Shown here: in pieces, positions 43,431-52,386 of the stretch
How the letters are laid out: each line of letters begins with the position of its first letter
Numbering within the stretch: the stretch's first letter is position 1
Source of the DNA: Bacillota bacterium
GTDB taxonomy: Bacteria > Bacillota > Clostridia > Lachnospirales > Lachnospiraceae
Length of the DNA: 52,894 nt
Direction of reading: 5' to 3'
NCBI GenBank assembly: GCA_023415475.1
Contig: JAEZKL010000082.1
Location: forward strand, 1 to 52,894
Translations under genes and position numbers: made by a program
The notes under the pieces: generated by a model
The model's database searches: none
What the model was told of the DNA's origin: nothing
What the model saw: the letters and a program-made list of their open reading frames with translations, nothing else

Positions 43431-43612
43431 GACTTTCTCCTATTTATATTTTGTATGAATTTAATCGGGTAAATTCCTTAACACTATTTTAGCATTATTA
43501 AACTATTGCCACAGCTCAAAGATTATTATAATCGAATTTGAGGCGGTGCATCCGGAATAAATTCATATACATATTATCATAATTATCTAAGCAATCAATA
43601 GGAGATAAGTTC

Positions 43613-43756
43613 TCAAGGTATAATTTGCTTAGTTATCATTTCTACAATTTCATCTGCTGTCATATCTTTATTTAGTAATTGTTCAGGTATTGATTTTATA
43701 ATCCAAAGATCAGTATCAAGTCTTTTCTGTTACATTGTTAATTGCTTTTTTATCAT
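43613..43756 (-). pseudogene. Short decayed gene with in-frame stop
   Basis: TTGGAGG precedes an ATG at 43756. The frame reads MIKKQLTM, then TAA, then continues 38 codons in the same frame (LWIIKSIPEQLLNKDM and DEIVEMITKQI) to a stop. It looks like a small protein broken by a single nonsense codon; a short leader peptide is the alternative. Family not recognised. Confidence 0.4.
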
Positions 43757-43845
43757 GATTTGCCTCCAACTGATCCGAATATATATTAATAAAGCTGAAC
43801 TAATTGTAACTTACTAGATTATAAAAGTAAACATATTTTACCAGC

Positions 43846-43995
43846 ATGAGAGTATCACAGTTAATTATAATTAGTCATAATGTCGGCACTCCTGAAGCAG
43901 AAGAGTATCGCGATAAATTTGATGTTGTTCTTTATGAGATGCCAAAGAAATTAGGGAAATTCTTAGATAAGCTTACTCTGACGGTTTTTATGTAG
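43846..43995 (+). pseudogene. Short unrecognised ORF, possibly a gene fragment
   Basis: A 49-residue frame whose HNVGTPEAEEYRDKF and LYEMPKKLGKFLDKL segments look like real protein sequence, but no ribosome site is seen. It may be a fragment of a larger gene lost from here. The rest of 43431-44085 shows no further gene. Confidence 0.3.
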
Positions 43996-44085
43996 TACTA
44001 CTATTTCTCCTGGTTGTAATGCATGGCAACAAAAAAGACACGGATAAAATTCTTTATCCGTGCCTGCTTCTAAGCGATCATTGTA

Positions 44086-44289
44086 TTATGCTAATACAAC
44101 ATTTACAGCCTGTAAGCCGCGTGCGCCGTTTGTAATGTCAAACATAACATTTTGATTTTCTTCTAATGACTTAAAACCTTCTGAAGCGATTCCTGAAAAA
44201 TGTACGAACACATCTTCACCAGTCTCGTTATTAGTAATAAATCCAAATCCCTTTTGAGCATTAAACCATTTTACTGTACCTTTATTCAT
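44086..44289 (-). CDS. cspA: Cold-shock protein
   Basis: A 67-residue CspA-family OB-fold protein. KWFNAQKGFGFI is RNP1 and DVFVHFSGI is RNP2. It binds single-stranded RNA/DNA as an RNA chaperone. TTAGGAGG precedes the start. A leader of about 130 nt with a 17-bp hairpin lies upstream, consistent with temperature-dependent control in this family. Confidence 0.95.
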   Translation of the reverse strand: MNKGTVKWFNAQKGFGFITNNETGEDVFVHFSGIASEGFKSLEENQNVMFDITNGARGLQAVNVVLA

Positions 44290-44343
44290 GAAAGATACCT
44301 CCTAATATTATATATTTGTTTATTCTACGGTGAAAATAAAAAA

Positions 44344-44396
44344 TCACATATTTTTGTAAAGCATTAAACTCGTTAATGATTTACAAAAATATGTGA
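44344..44396 (-). promoter_or_regulatory. Hairpin in the cold-shock gene leader
   Basis: A perfect 17-bp stem (44344-44360 with 44380-44396) with an inner CATTAA/TTAATG stem, lying in the predicted 5' untranslated region 55-110 nt before the ATG. It may be a temperature-sensitive switch, as in cspA-type leaders. Confidence 0.6.
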
Positions 44397-44426
44397 ATCA
44401 AAACTTACATCTAAAATAACTTGTTA

Positions 44427-44455
44427 AGCATAACACGGATATCTGTTGTTGTCAA
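44427..44455 (-). promoter_or_regulatory. Promoter of the cold-shock gene
   Basis: On the minus strand TTGACA and TATGCT are separated by 17 nt, about 135 nt upstream of the start codon. Confidence 0.65.
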
Positions 44456-44478
44456 CACTTCTTTATTAATTTGTAACT

Positions 44479-44607
44479 ATTCAGAACAGCAGTAATATTT
44501 GAAAATAGGACTTGAATGCTTGCATTCAAAGGACTATTTTTAAATATTACGGTTGGGTTGACCCAAACAGCGAGGAAATCCGTAGGATTTTCGTGCCTGT
44601 TCTGAAT
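44479..44607. repeat. 129-bp cruciform/branched inverted-repeat element
   Basis: Terminal 11-bp inverted repeats (ATTCAGAACAG) enclose three further stems: GTAATATTT/AAATATTAC containing AAAATAG/CTATTTT and TTGAATGC/GCATTCAA; TTGGGT/ACCCAA; and AAATCC/GGATTT. This gives a clover-leaf fold. It could be a MITE-like element or a structured RNA. No coding frame is supported. Confidence 0.6.
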
Positions 44608-44866
44608 ATTTACTATTAATTTTATATATAAGTCTCGAGACTAAAGCGTAAGAGTTGATAACCTTTACAACCCGGAAACAATATTCATCAGACCCGAATT
44701 GGTATCAGAATAGCAAAATCAGACAAGAAATTTGAATTTGAGTAATAGTATGATTGATAAGCGTATCAAAAAGGAATTAATCAGGGGGAATTCCAAACCC
44801 TCCAGTATACCACCAGCTCTTAGTCAGGTGTTATACTTTAAAGCAAAAAAAAGGAGTGTGAAGAAT

Positions 44867-45601
44867 ATGAATGATGCAATTAAGGTAGAGCAGATCTCTA
44901 AAGCATATAAAGGTCTGCCAGCGGTCAAGAACTTAAGCCTGTCGATCGGATACGGCAAGGTGTTCGGTCTGTTAGGAGCGAATGGTGCCGGTAAAAGTAC
45001 CAGTATCGAATGCATTCTGGGAACAAAAAAGGCAGACAGTGGAAGAGTGTCCATCTTAGATATGAATCCAAGAACAGATCGGAAAAAGCTGTTTCAAAAG
45101 GTAGGAGTACAGTTTCAGGAGGCGAATTATCAGAATGAAATCACTTTGAGAGAGCTTTGCGAGGAGACGGCGTCCCTGTATCAGAATCCTGCGGATTGGC
45201 ATCAGCTGCTTGCACAATTTGGTATCTCAGATAAGATCAAAAGTGCTGTTAAGGACCTGTCCGGCGGTCAGAAGCAGAGGTTATTTATCGTACTTGCCTT
45301 GATACCCGATCCGCAAGTGGTTTTTCTGGACGAATTGACAACCGGATTGGATGCGAAGGCCAGACGAGATGTTTGGAAAATCCTCGAGGATCTAAAGAAA
45401 AAAGGGCTTACAATTCTGCTGACTTCTCATTTTATGGACGAGGTGGAGGTCCTATGTGATGAAATCTGTATTTTAAAGCGTGGCGAGACGGTGTTTTACG
45501 GTACTGTAGCAGAAGCAATCTCAAGTAGTCCCTATGAGAAATTTGAAGATGCGTATCTCTGGTATGCAGATGAGGAGGAAGACAAGAATGAAAACCTTTA
45601 A
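44867..45601 (+). CDS. ABC-2 transporter ATP-binding protein
   Basis: A 244-residue ATPase. Walker A GANGAGKST, Q-loop VQFQEANYQNE, signature DLSGGQKQRLF, Walker B FLDELTTGLD (Leu in place of Pro after Glu), switch LTSHFMDE. It partners the overlapping permease. ATG 44867 with AAGGAG upstream is chosen; the longer frame to 44732 has no site. The promoter region contains a 10-bp palindrome GTCTCGAGAC. Confidence 0.88.
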   Translation: MNDAIKVEQISKAYKGLPAVKNLSLSIGYGKVFGLLGANGAGKSTSIECILGTKKADSGRVSILDMNPRTDRKKLFQKVGVQFQEANYQNEITLRELCEETASLYQNPADWHQLLAQFGISDKIKSAVKDLSGGQKQRLFIVLALIPDPQVVFLDELTTGLDAKARRDVWKILEDLKKKGLTILLTSHFMDEVEVLCDEICILKRGETVFYGTVAEAISSSPYEKFEDAYLWYADEEEDKNENL

Positions 45602-46331
45602 GAAGATGCTGAAGGTAGAAGCAGTGCTCTCACTGCGAGATATGAATATGCTGATCTTTGCGATTATTATGCCGCTGGTGGTAATGATCATAATTGGTAT
45701 TATATACGGGAGGAAGCCGGCCTTTGACGGTGCGGGATATACCTTTATAGAACAGTCCTTTGGAGCAATGTCCTCTATTGCTATCTTAGCAGGAGGTACA
45801 ATGGGACTGCCGATTCTGGTTTCCGATTATCGAGAGCGTAAGATTCTGAAACGATTTCAAGTTACTCCGATCAGCCCGGCAATGATTCTAGCGGTACAAG
45901 TTACCATCTATGCGATGTATTCTGCCTGCTCGTTGTTAATACTCTGGATTATAGCAAAGCTGTTCTTTGGATTTGTGATGCATGGCTCATGGCTCGCGTT
46001 TATCGGTGGGTGGTTGATGGTACTGGTGTCCATGCTAAGTATCGGTATGATGGTAGGCGGCATTGCAAAAAACAGTAAAAGAGCCGGCATCATTGCCAGC
46101 CTTCTGTATTTTCCCATGCTGATTTTCTCGGGTGCTACATTGCCATATGAAATCATGCCCAAGCCATTACAAATATTCAGTAACATCCTGCCGATGACGC
46201 AAGGCATCAAGCTGTTGAAGGCAGCGTCCCTCGGTTTACCGATGGACAGTGTGTTGCTTCCTATTATTGCAATAATTATACTCGCTATAATATGTATTGG
46301 TGTTTCACTCAAAGCTTTTAAATGGGAGTAG
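45588..46331 (+). CDS. ABC-2 type permease
   Basis: A 247-residue membrane protein with about six hydrophobic segments. The pattern LPILVSDYRERKILKRFQVTPISP and SGATLPYEIMPKPLQIFSNILPMT is typical of ABC-2 permeases for drugs or lipids. It overlaps the ATPase gene by 14 nt (GAGGAGGAA upstream). Confidence 0.85.
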   Translation: MKTFKKMLKVEAVLSLRDMNMLIFAIIMPLVVMIIIGIIYGRKPAFDGAGYTFIEQSFGAMSSIAILAGGTMGLPILVSDYRERKILKRFQVTPISPAMILAVQVTIYAMYSACSLLILWIIAKLFFGFVMHGSWLAFIGGWLMVLVSMLSIGMMVGGIAKNSKRAGIIASLLYFPMLIFSGATLPYEIMPKPLQIFSNILPMTQGIKLLKAASLGLPMDSVLLPIIAIIILAIICIGVSLKAFKWE

Positions 46332-46361
46332 CTAAGACTCTCTGAAAACACGAATATATAT

Positions 46362-46406
46362 ATGTAAGCTAATTGTTCTTCTCTGTAATAAACAATTAGC
46401 TTACAT
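46362..46406. terminator. Stem-loop terminator between ABC-2 permease and glyS
   Basis: A perfect 15-bp stem TGTAAGCTAATTGTT with a 13-nt loop, between convergent genes. No long T-run is present. Confidence 0.65.
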
Positions 46407-46446
46407 GGATAGTTACAGCAATAATCTCATACATCTTGGTGTATCT

Positions 46447-47823
46447 TTAATAAAATGAATTAATCTTATTTGATAAATAATTTCGCAATTCCTTAACTTC
46501 AAGGACACTCTGTTCCATTGTATCACGATCTCTTATTGTAACAGTATCATTTTCAAGTGTACTGTTATCAATCGTTATGGCATATGGAATTCCTATCGCA
46601 TCTCCTCGGCGGTACCGTTTTCCGATATTTCCGGCATCATCATAGGAAACCATAAAATATTTCTTTAATTCATTATAAATCTCCATCGCTTTAGCAGAAT
46701 GGCTTTTCTTGATCAAAGGAAGAATATTAGCTTTAATCGGAGCGAGAAAGGGTTTAATTCTTAATACCTGTCTGGTGTCTCCACCATCTAATTCCTCCAC
46801 TGCAAGTGCTTCGAACAAGATAGCTAAGAATAGGCGGTCAAGTCCATACGTAGATTCGATGACATACGGTATATATTTTTCATTTGAGTTTGCATCGAAA
46901 TATTCCATACTTCTTTTTGAAAATTCCTGATGTCTTAGTAGGTCAAAGTCTGTTCTGTTATGCGTTCCGTTAATCTCACCCCAGCCAAAAGGAAATAGGT
47001 AATCAATATCACACGCAGCTTTCGCGTAATGTGCTAATTTCTCGTGGTCGTGAAAGCGTAGGTGCTCATCGATCAGTCCGAGGAATCGAAAAAATTCAAT
47101 TCCATAGCTCTTAAAATACTCGTACAAGGTTTCATCTTCACCCTGCTTGCAGAAGGTCTGGTATTCCATTTGTTCGAACTCAATTGTTCGGAACGTGAAA
47201 TTACCGGGTGTGATTTCGTTTCGGAAGGCCTTTCCGATCTGCCCGATCGAAAAGGGGAGTTTAGTTCTCATGGTTCTCAATACATTATTAAAGTTTACAT
47301 ATTCACCCTGGGCATTCTCCGGTCTGAGATATACCGTATTGGCAGCATCCTGAGTCACACCGCGTTGCGTGGCAAACATTAGATTAAACTGACGAATATC
47401 AGTGTAATTAGACTTGCCACATTTGGGACAGGGAACTTGATTGGTTCGGATGTATTCCAGCATTTCAGCTTGGGACATGGCATCAGCACTGACTAAGGCA
47501 TCAAAATGATTGATTAGATTATCTGCCCGATGTCTGGTCTTACATTCTTTACAATCCAGAAGAGGGTCTGTAAAGCTGTCGAGATGTCCACTGGCTTTCC
47601 AGGTGGTAGGATTCATTAATATATCTGAATCTAATTCATAGCTATTATCCCTCATCTGAATAAAGTAGTATCGCCATGCATCTTTTAAATTGTTTTTCAA
47701 TCTCGTTCCCAGAGGACCATAATCCCAAGTGTTCGCCAATCCGCCATATATTTCACTACCTTGAAATATAAATCCATACTGATTGCAATACGACATCATC
47801 TCATCCATTGTTAATTTGTCCAT
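46447..47823 (-). CDS. glyS: Glycyl-tRNA synthetase (homodimer type)
   Basis: A 458-residue class II synthetase. It shows NQYGFIFQGSEIYGG near the N-terminus, CKECKTRHRAD, QRGVTQDAANTVYLRPENAQG (motif 2 region), and the anticodon-binding C-terminal domain. It charges tRNA-Gly. AGGAGG precedes ATG 47823, and a T-box leader lies upstream. Confidence 0.95.
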   Translation of the reverse strand: MDKLTMDEMMSYCNQYGFIFQGSEIYGGLANTWDYGPLGTRLKNNLKDAWRYYFIQMRDNSYELDSDILMNPTTWKASGHLDSFTDPLLDCKECKTRHRADNLINHFDALVSADAMSQAEMLEYIRTNQVPCPKCGKSNYTDIRQFNLMFATQRGVTQDAANTVYLRPENAQGEYVNFNNVLRTMRTKLPFSIGQIGKAFRNEITPGNFTFRTIEFEQMEYQTFCKQGEDETLYEYFKSYGIEFFRFLGLIDEHLRFHDHEKLAHYAKAACDIDYLFPFGWGEINGTHNRTDFDLLRHQEFSKRSMEYFDANSNEKYIPYVIESTYGLDRLFLAILFEALAVEELDGGDTRQVLRIKPFLAPIKANILPLIKKSHSAKAMEIYNELKKYFMVSYDDAGNIGKRYRRGDAIGIPYAITIDNSTLENDTVTIRDRDTMEQSVLEVKELRNYLSNKINSFY

Positions 47824-47853
47824 TTGAATTACCTCCTGCTTAAAATTTACTAT

Positions 47854-48109
47854 AAAAAAAGCCCGCTCTAAGCCTAATGCTTAGGGCGAACTTTTTAAGT
47901 CCGTGGTACCACCTAAATTCAGTAAGAATATCAATTATTCCTAATCTGCTCTCTGACAGCACGAGATTCCTCTTTATGCTGTTTCCTTGATAACGGGAGA
48001 AAGCCCGGTGTAATCTAATCAGATACAATCCTTTCAATTAACAGCTCAAAGGTGCCTTCTATATATACGTTATGAAGATTCCACCATACCTCTTCTCTCT
48101 GAAATAACG
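47854..48109 (-). promoter_or_regulatory. T-box riboswitch of glyS
   Basis: The minus strand carries the T-box sequence AGGTGGTACCACGG, stem I (CGTTAT...ATAACG) with GAGAGAAGAG, a GGC glycine codon in GAAGGCACC as specifier, and a final terminator GCCCTAAGC/GGCTTAGAGCGGGC with seven T. Uncharged tRNA-Gly should prevent termination. Confidence 0.93.
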
Positions 48110-48156
48110 TCAATATATATATTTATCCTTCTCATAGCCTTTCATATATTTTTAAT

Positions 48157-48185
48157 ACAATAACCCATCTGGTTATCTTTGTCAA
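48157..48185 (-). promoter_or_regulatory. Promoter of the glyS transcript
   Basis: On the minus strand TTGACA and TATTGT are separated by 17 nt, giving a start about 40 nt before stem I of the T-box. The rest of 48190-48289 holds nothing clear. Confidence 0.65.
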
Positions 48186-48289
48186 CTAAAAACGAATAAA
48201 AAATATTAACTAAATGAAACAGGTATGAGCTGCTTCGTCTATTCCTAATCGATTTGCAGGGATTATTATAATGTTTTAGTCTTGTCTAG

Positions 48290-48754
48290 TTACTTCGAAT
48301 GATCATACTGTTCCATCCATACCTTGTTACACCTACAATCAAAGAAAATACGGTGAGGTTCACCCTCCTTATAAATCCATAACGTGATAAACGTTGGTGT
48401 AATCTCATATAGCTCTCCCTTTTCCATATGGGAGTATGCGTCATAGGAGCCCTTGTGGCACCTTTGATAGATGTCCATGATAGATGCATTAGCTTCTGAG
48501 AGAATCTTTCCTCTACTGATCGCTGTTCCTTTTATCGCTATATTATTCTGACATAATGCAACATTTGGATTTTGCTTCATCTGCAAGGCCTTCTCCATGG
48601 TAGATTCCGTCTGGAAATAGATTTTTCCATCCTTTAGCACATAGCTCATTGACCTAGCCGTTGGGATATCATTTGATGAAGTTGCCAATACGATGATACC
48701 TGCTTCCCCCAACTGATTAAACACCTTTTCTAATTCAGTACTATATTCCATCAT
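48290..48754 (-). CDS. Pyridoxamine-phosphate-oxidase-like flavin protein
   Basis: A 154-residue split-barrel protein. IIVLATSSNDIPTARSMSYV near residue 20 and GKIYFQTESTMEKALQMKQNPNVAL match the PPOX family, which bind FMN or F420. The C-terminal part is Cys-containing. AAGGAGG precedes two adjacent ATGs (48754 and 48751). Confidence 0.8.
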   Translation of the reverse strand: MMEYSTELEKVFNQLGEAGIIVLATSSNDIPTARSMSYVLKDGKIYFQTESTMEKALQMKQNPNVALCQNNIAIKGTAISRGKILSEANASIMDIYQRCHKGSYDAYSHMEKGELYEITPTFITLWIYKEGEPHRIFFDCRCNKVWMEQYDHSK

Positions 48755-48851
48755 ACTTCCTCCTTTTCATTACCATAAGAAAAGGATACCATTATATAAA
48801 ACTTACTGCCATCAACTAAGGTTAACAATATTGCAACCTATGGTTGCATGT

Positions 48852-49178
48852 TTATACCTTTTTATGTTTATATCTTTTAATTAATCCATAGCACTCTGTT
48901 AATACAAAAGAAATTATTATATAAACTAATCCATACATATTTAATCTAGCCGAAAATGATATATCTTTTATTTCTAAAAGAACAGAAAAAGTTAAATATA
49001 TAATTGAGCCAAATAAAGTTAAAAGGCCAAAGCATTCATTCGTCCACTTCCAGATATCTTCATGTATATTTTGTTGTAAAGATTTATATCCTAATATATT
49101 TTTCTTTTCCTTTGGTGATAAGAAAAATAAAAATAAGCTATAGCATAAACATATCAAACCAATATAGATAGCTTTCAT
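48852..49178 (-). CDS. Small membrane protein resembling SdpI
   Basis: A 108-residue protein with three hydrophobic segments. NILGYKSLQQNIHEDIWKWTNE resembles the GYRT...W..AN signature of the SdpI family, which gives immunity to the SdpC toxin and often regulates its own expression. The link is by eye and no sdp partner is near. Confidence 0.55.
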   Translation of the reverse strand: MKAIYIGLICLCYSLFLFFLSPKEKKNILGYKSLQQNIHEDIWKWTNECFGLLTLFGSIIYLTFSVLLEIKDISFSARLNMYGLVYIIISFVLTECYGLIKRYKHKKV

Positions 49179-49269
49179 TATTTAGTAGCCCCCTTTAAAA
49201 TTATATCAGCATTCAAATAATAGTGTATCTTTTCCAACCCATCATTTTTTACGTTTAAATGCGACTCAA

Positions 49270-50124
49270 TTAAAACTCTTTTTCGTGAGTCTTAAAAAAC
49301 TCAAAATAGGTACGTACATTCTCCAGTTCTGTCCAACGTTCGATTGTGGCAGGATTTTGATCCAGATTATATATCCTAGCACCGCGCATGGAAAGTAAAA
49401 ACGGAGAGTGGGTTGATATAATGAATTGACAGCCAAAAAAACGCGCCGATTCTTCAAGAAAGCTTAGTAGCTCCATTTGGCGTTTTGGAGACAGGCTGTT
49501 TTCCGGCTCGTCCAATAAATACAATCCATTCTCCCCGATTTTCTCGGTAAAATAGCGAAAAGCACTTTCCCCGTTGGAATACTCACGAACATTATCAATC
49601 AGTTCCCCCCGGACGAAGCGAGACTGGGTTTTACGTCTTGCGTTATTCACTTTTTTCAATTGCTCATAGTCGGAGAGTGACTTCATCTGAAAGCTTGAGT
49701 ATTTTGCATCCAGATATTCCTCAAATAATTTCTCACGCTTCTGATCGATGCCCTCATTCAGATTGCGAATATTTAACATATAGTCAAATACGTCATCACT
49801 GGTGATTATTCTGCTGTGATCCGGAATATCCTCATCTATATTCATACGGCATAGCTCCAGATAATCCGGAAAGGAATTGGATTTATTATAAATGGAATCG
49901 CGGTGAATGCCTGTCTTTTCCGCTATTACATTCAGCGCAGTTGACTTTCCGGAACCGTTGCCTCCGTATAATATGGTAATCGTATCAAAATCAAGCCGGT
50001 CAAGGTCATGCCCGGATAATATCTTAAATGGATAAAACGAGTCATAGCATGTTCGCTTTATACTCAGAAAGAAATCAAATTCTATTTCTGCATTTGGGAA
50101 GGTGAAGGACTGTAAATAAATCAT
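49270..50124 (-). CDS. AAA/ABC-type ATPase (SMC-like)
   Basis: A 284-residue ATPase. Walker A GGNGSGKST at residues 54-62, and LYLLDEPENSLSPKRQMELLSFLEE (Walker B) with IISTHSPFLL (switch His). Such single-protein ATPases occur alone or with nucleases in defence and DNA maintenance. No nuclease partner is adjacent. Confidence 0.8.
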   Translation of the reverse strand: MIYLQSFTFPNAEIEFDFFLSIKRTCYDSFYPFKILSGHDLDRLDFDTITILYGGNGSGKSTALNVIAEKTGIHRDSIYNKSNSFPDYLELCRMNIDEDIPDHSRIITSDDVFDYMLNIRNLNEGIDQKREKLFEEYLDAKYSSFQMKSLSDYEQLKKVNNARRKTQSRFVRGELIDNVREYSNGESAFRYFTEKIGENGLYLLDEPENSLSPKRQMELLSFLEESARFFGCQFIISTHSPFLLSMRGARIYNLDQNPATIERWTELENVRTYFEFFKTHEKEF

Positions 50125-50232
50125 TGTATTCTCCTGATTGAACTGAAAAACATGTTATAAATTTGCACGCTACTAATTGTCTTCAATAAATATAGCCATT
50201 TTCCTATACTTTATAATATTTTACACCAAACC

Positions 50233-50790
50233 TTAATTAATAAATAATATTTTATCCTGATCCGGATCATGGGGAGGTTTCGTAGTCTTAGCATAGCCTA
50301 ACAGCACCGAACAACCAAACACATAGCGTTCCGGGAAGCCTAATCGCTTACTGAATTCTTCTGTGCGAAGGCTGCTGGCAAACGCAGTACCGGTAAGCCC
50401 GCATATTACATTGGCTATTCCCAGTGATGTAGCTGCCAGTGCAATATTTTGGCACACGATACCACAGTCGATCTGCGCCAGTTGCTCTGAATCAATCGCG
50501 ACTACAATCATACAGGGTGCGCCGTAGAATAACCGGCCACCTCGATCCATGATTCTTAGATAGGTGGATTGATCCTCCAAGCTCGCAAGATAAGATAACC
50601 CTTCGGCTTCCAGGTCCTGCATCAGCTCTTTATTCTTAACAACAATAACCCGCCATGCTTGACGATTCATTCCGCTCGGAGCCTGAATTGCAGCTTTTGC
50701 GATTGCCTGAAGTTTTTCATCCGACGGCATCTCGTCCTTATAATCGCGGCAGGAATACCGATTCGCAATTACGTTAAGTGTATCATTCAT
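50233..50790 (-). CDS. Nitroreductase family protein
   Basis: A 185-residue FMN protein. NRYSCRDYKDEMPSDEKL and APSGMNRQAWRVIVVKN are the family N-terminal motifs; GIVCQNIALAATSLGIANVICG is the central helix. Substrate unknown. AAGGAGA precedes the start. Confidence 0.85.
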   Translation of the reverse strand: MNDTLNVIANRYSCRDYKDEMPSDEKLQAIAKAAIQAPSGMNRQAWRVIVVKNKELMQDLEAEGLSYLASLEDQSTYLRIMDRGGRLFYGAPCMIVVAIDSEQLAQIDCGIVCQNIALAATSLGIANVICGLTGTAFASSLRTEEFSKRLGFPERYVFGCSVLLGYAKTTKPPHDPDQDKILFIN

Positions 50791-51012
50791 CTTTCATTCT
50801 CCTTAATTATCTTGATTTTTCTATTCGACACATTCTACTTTTGTTGTATATTTCATAATACCATATTAAACCAGATTGATAAAGATGTAATTAGCATGGA
50901 TTGGATTCATTGACTTGTCTATGGTGGATAACTATGATAACATTATTAGAATAGAGGCAAGCAGCTTTATCGTGTTCTCATCGCTAATCAGGTGGAAGAA
51001 AGGACGAATCAT

Positions 51013-51972
51013 ATGAAACGAATATTAGTAACGTTGCCAGTAACAGAGCAACATAAGAAACGATTAGAGAGGAATATTACAGATTGCAGCTTTCAGTATG
51101 TTGCGTTGTCAGAAGTAACCGTTGATATGGTACAAAATTCAGAGATAATCGTGGGTAATGTGCCTACTTCTTATATTAATGCATCCGATAATCTGGAACT
51201 ACTTCAATTAAATTCAGCCGGAGCAGATCCATATATTCTTCCGGGGGTGCTTTCTTCTAAGACGATACTGACAAATGCCACCGGAGCATATGGAAAAACA
51301 GTGGCGGAGCATATGCTTGGAATGATGATTTGTCTGCAGAAAAAGTTGCATCTTTATAGGGACGATAGAGTCAATGGGGAATGGAAGGATTATGGTACGG
51401 TCACCTCTTTTTCCGATGCCACGGTTACCGTTATCGGATTAGGTGATATCGGGTTATATTTTGCGGGAATGGCAAAGGCACTGGGAGCTTATGTCATTGG
51501 AGTGAAACGAAGTAAAAGCGATTGTCCGAAGCAAGTGGATGAACTGTACCAAATAGAGGCTGTCAATGAAATCATACCAAGATCCGATGTGATTGTCTCC
51601 TTTCTTCCCAGCACACCATCTACCTACCATATTTATAACACAGAATTTTTCTCTAAAATGAGAAGGACAGCTATATTTTTAAATGGCGGACGTGGAAGCG
51701 CAGTGAATCAAGAAGCTCTATTATCAGCGGTTCAAAATGGTGTTATCTCTGCCGCAGGATTAGATGTGACCGACCCGGAGCCACTCCCCTCCAACCATCC
51801 CTTCTGGAGTGAGAGAAATATTATGATAACTCCTCATGTATCCGGTTCTTATCATTTACCAGAGACACTGGATAAGATCGTGGAAATCGCCGCTACAAAT
51901 ATTGAGAATCATCTTACAGGTAGAGAGCTTAAGAATATCATTGACTTTGAAACTGGATATTGTAGGAAATAG
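51013..51972 (+). CDS. D-isomer 2-hydroxyacid dehydrogenase
   Basis: A 319-residue NAD-dependent enzyme. GLGDIGLYFAGMAKALGAYVIG near residue 140 is the NAD fold; the catalytic DPEPLPSNHPFW and NIMITPHVSGSYHLPET (about residues 252-285) carry Glu and His. Arg occurs in NGGRGSAV. Substrate not determined. ATG 51013 has GAAAGGA 8 nt upstream. Confidence 0.88.
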   Translation: MKRILVTLPVTEQHKKRLERNITDCSFQYVALSEVTVDMVQNSEIIVGNVPTSYINASDNLELLQLNSAGADPYILPGVLSSKTILTNATGAYGKTVAEHMLGMMICLQKKLHLYRDDRVNGEWKDYGTVTSFSDATVTVIGLGDIGLYFAGMAKALGAYVIGVKRSKSDCPKQVDELYQIEAVNEIIPRSDVIVSFLPSTPSTYHIYNTEFFSKMRRTAIFLNGGRGSAVNQEALLSAVQNGVISAAGLDVTDPEPLPSNHPFWSERNIMITPHVSGSYHLPETLDKIVEIAATNIENHLTGRELKNIIDFETGYCRK

Positions 51973-52017
51973 ATAAACAAAAGTATTGTGAATGTGTATA
52001 GTCTACTCAAAATAAAA

Positions 52018-52056
52018 ATCCCTGGAAGCCTTGAATTTTCAAGGTTTCTAGGGAAA
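52018..52056. terminator. Hairpin after the 2-hydroxyacid dehydrogenase
   Basis: A 17-bp stem with two G-T pairs and a 2-nt loop (TCCCTGGAAGCCTTGAA and partner). A T-run is on the minus side and a weak one on the plus side. Confidence 0.6.
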
Positions 52057-52106
52057 TTAGTTATGCGTAAGACGGGGTTCGAATTCCATCCTTCATAAAA
52101 AGCGAG

Positions 52107-52193
52107 AGTATGAAACTTTTTCTGTAAATTGCATGTTTAAAGATTGTATAGGTCTTCTATCATAAAATATTATTATCAAGGAGGCCTATTACT
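52107..52193 (+). mobile_element. Probable left end of an IS256-family element
   Basis: The sequence before the transposase fragment begins GAGAGTATGAAACTTTTTCTG, resembling IS256-family terminal ends, and continues to AAGGAGG and the start codon. The exact end is not proven, and no matching right end is in the window. Confidence 0.45.
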
Positions 52194-52367
52194 ATGGCAA
52201 GAGAAAAGAAAATGATTCACAAGGTACAAATGACAGACGGAAAGAAAGCTCTTATCCACCAACTTCTTCAGGAGTATGATATCGAGTTGGCTGATGACAT
52301 TCAAGATGCACTCAAAGACCTTCTCGGAGGAACCATCAAGGAAATGATGGAAGCTGAAATAATTTAA
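52194..52367 (+). pseudogene. IS256-family transposase, N-terminal fragment
   Basis: 57 residues. YDIELADDIQDALKDL and LGGTIKEMMEAE are the characteristic N-terminus of IS256/mutator-type transposases (about 400 residues in full). The frame ends right after EAEII, where the full protein would continue, so the catalytic DDE domain is missing. Deletion has joined it to the following gene. Confidence 0.85.
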
Positions 52368-52386
52368 TAGAAAGAAGGAGTTTATT

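Noticed and set aside
52062..52106. A stretch with GGGGTTCGAATTCC resembling a tRNA T-arm, a possible attachment site.
   Set aside because: The T-stem does not pair and no acceptor or anticodon arm is present, so it is not called a tRNA or att site.
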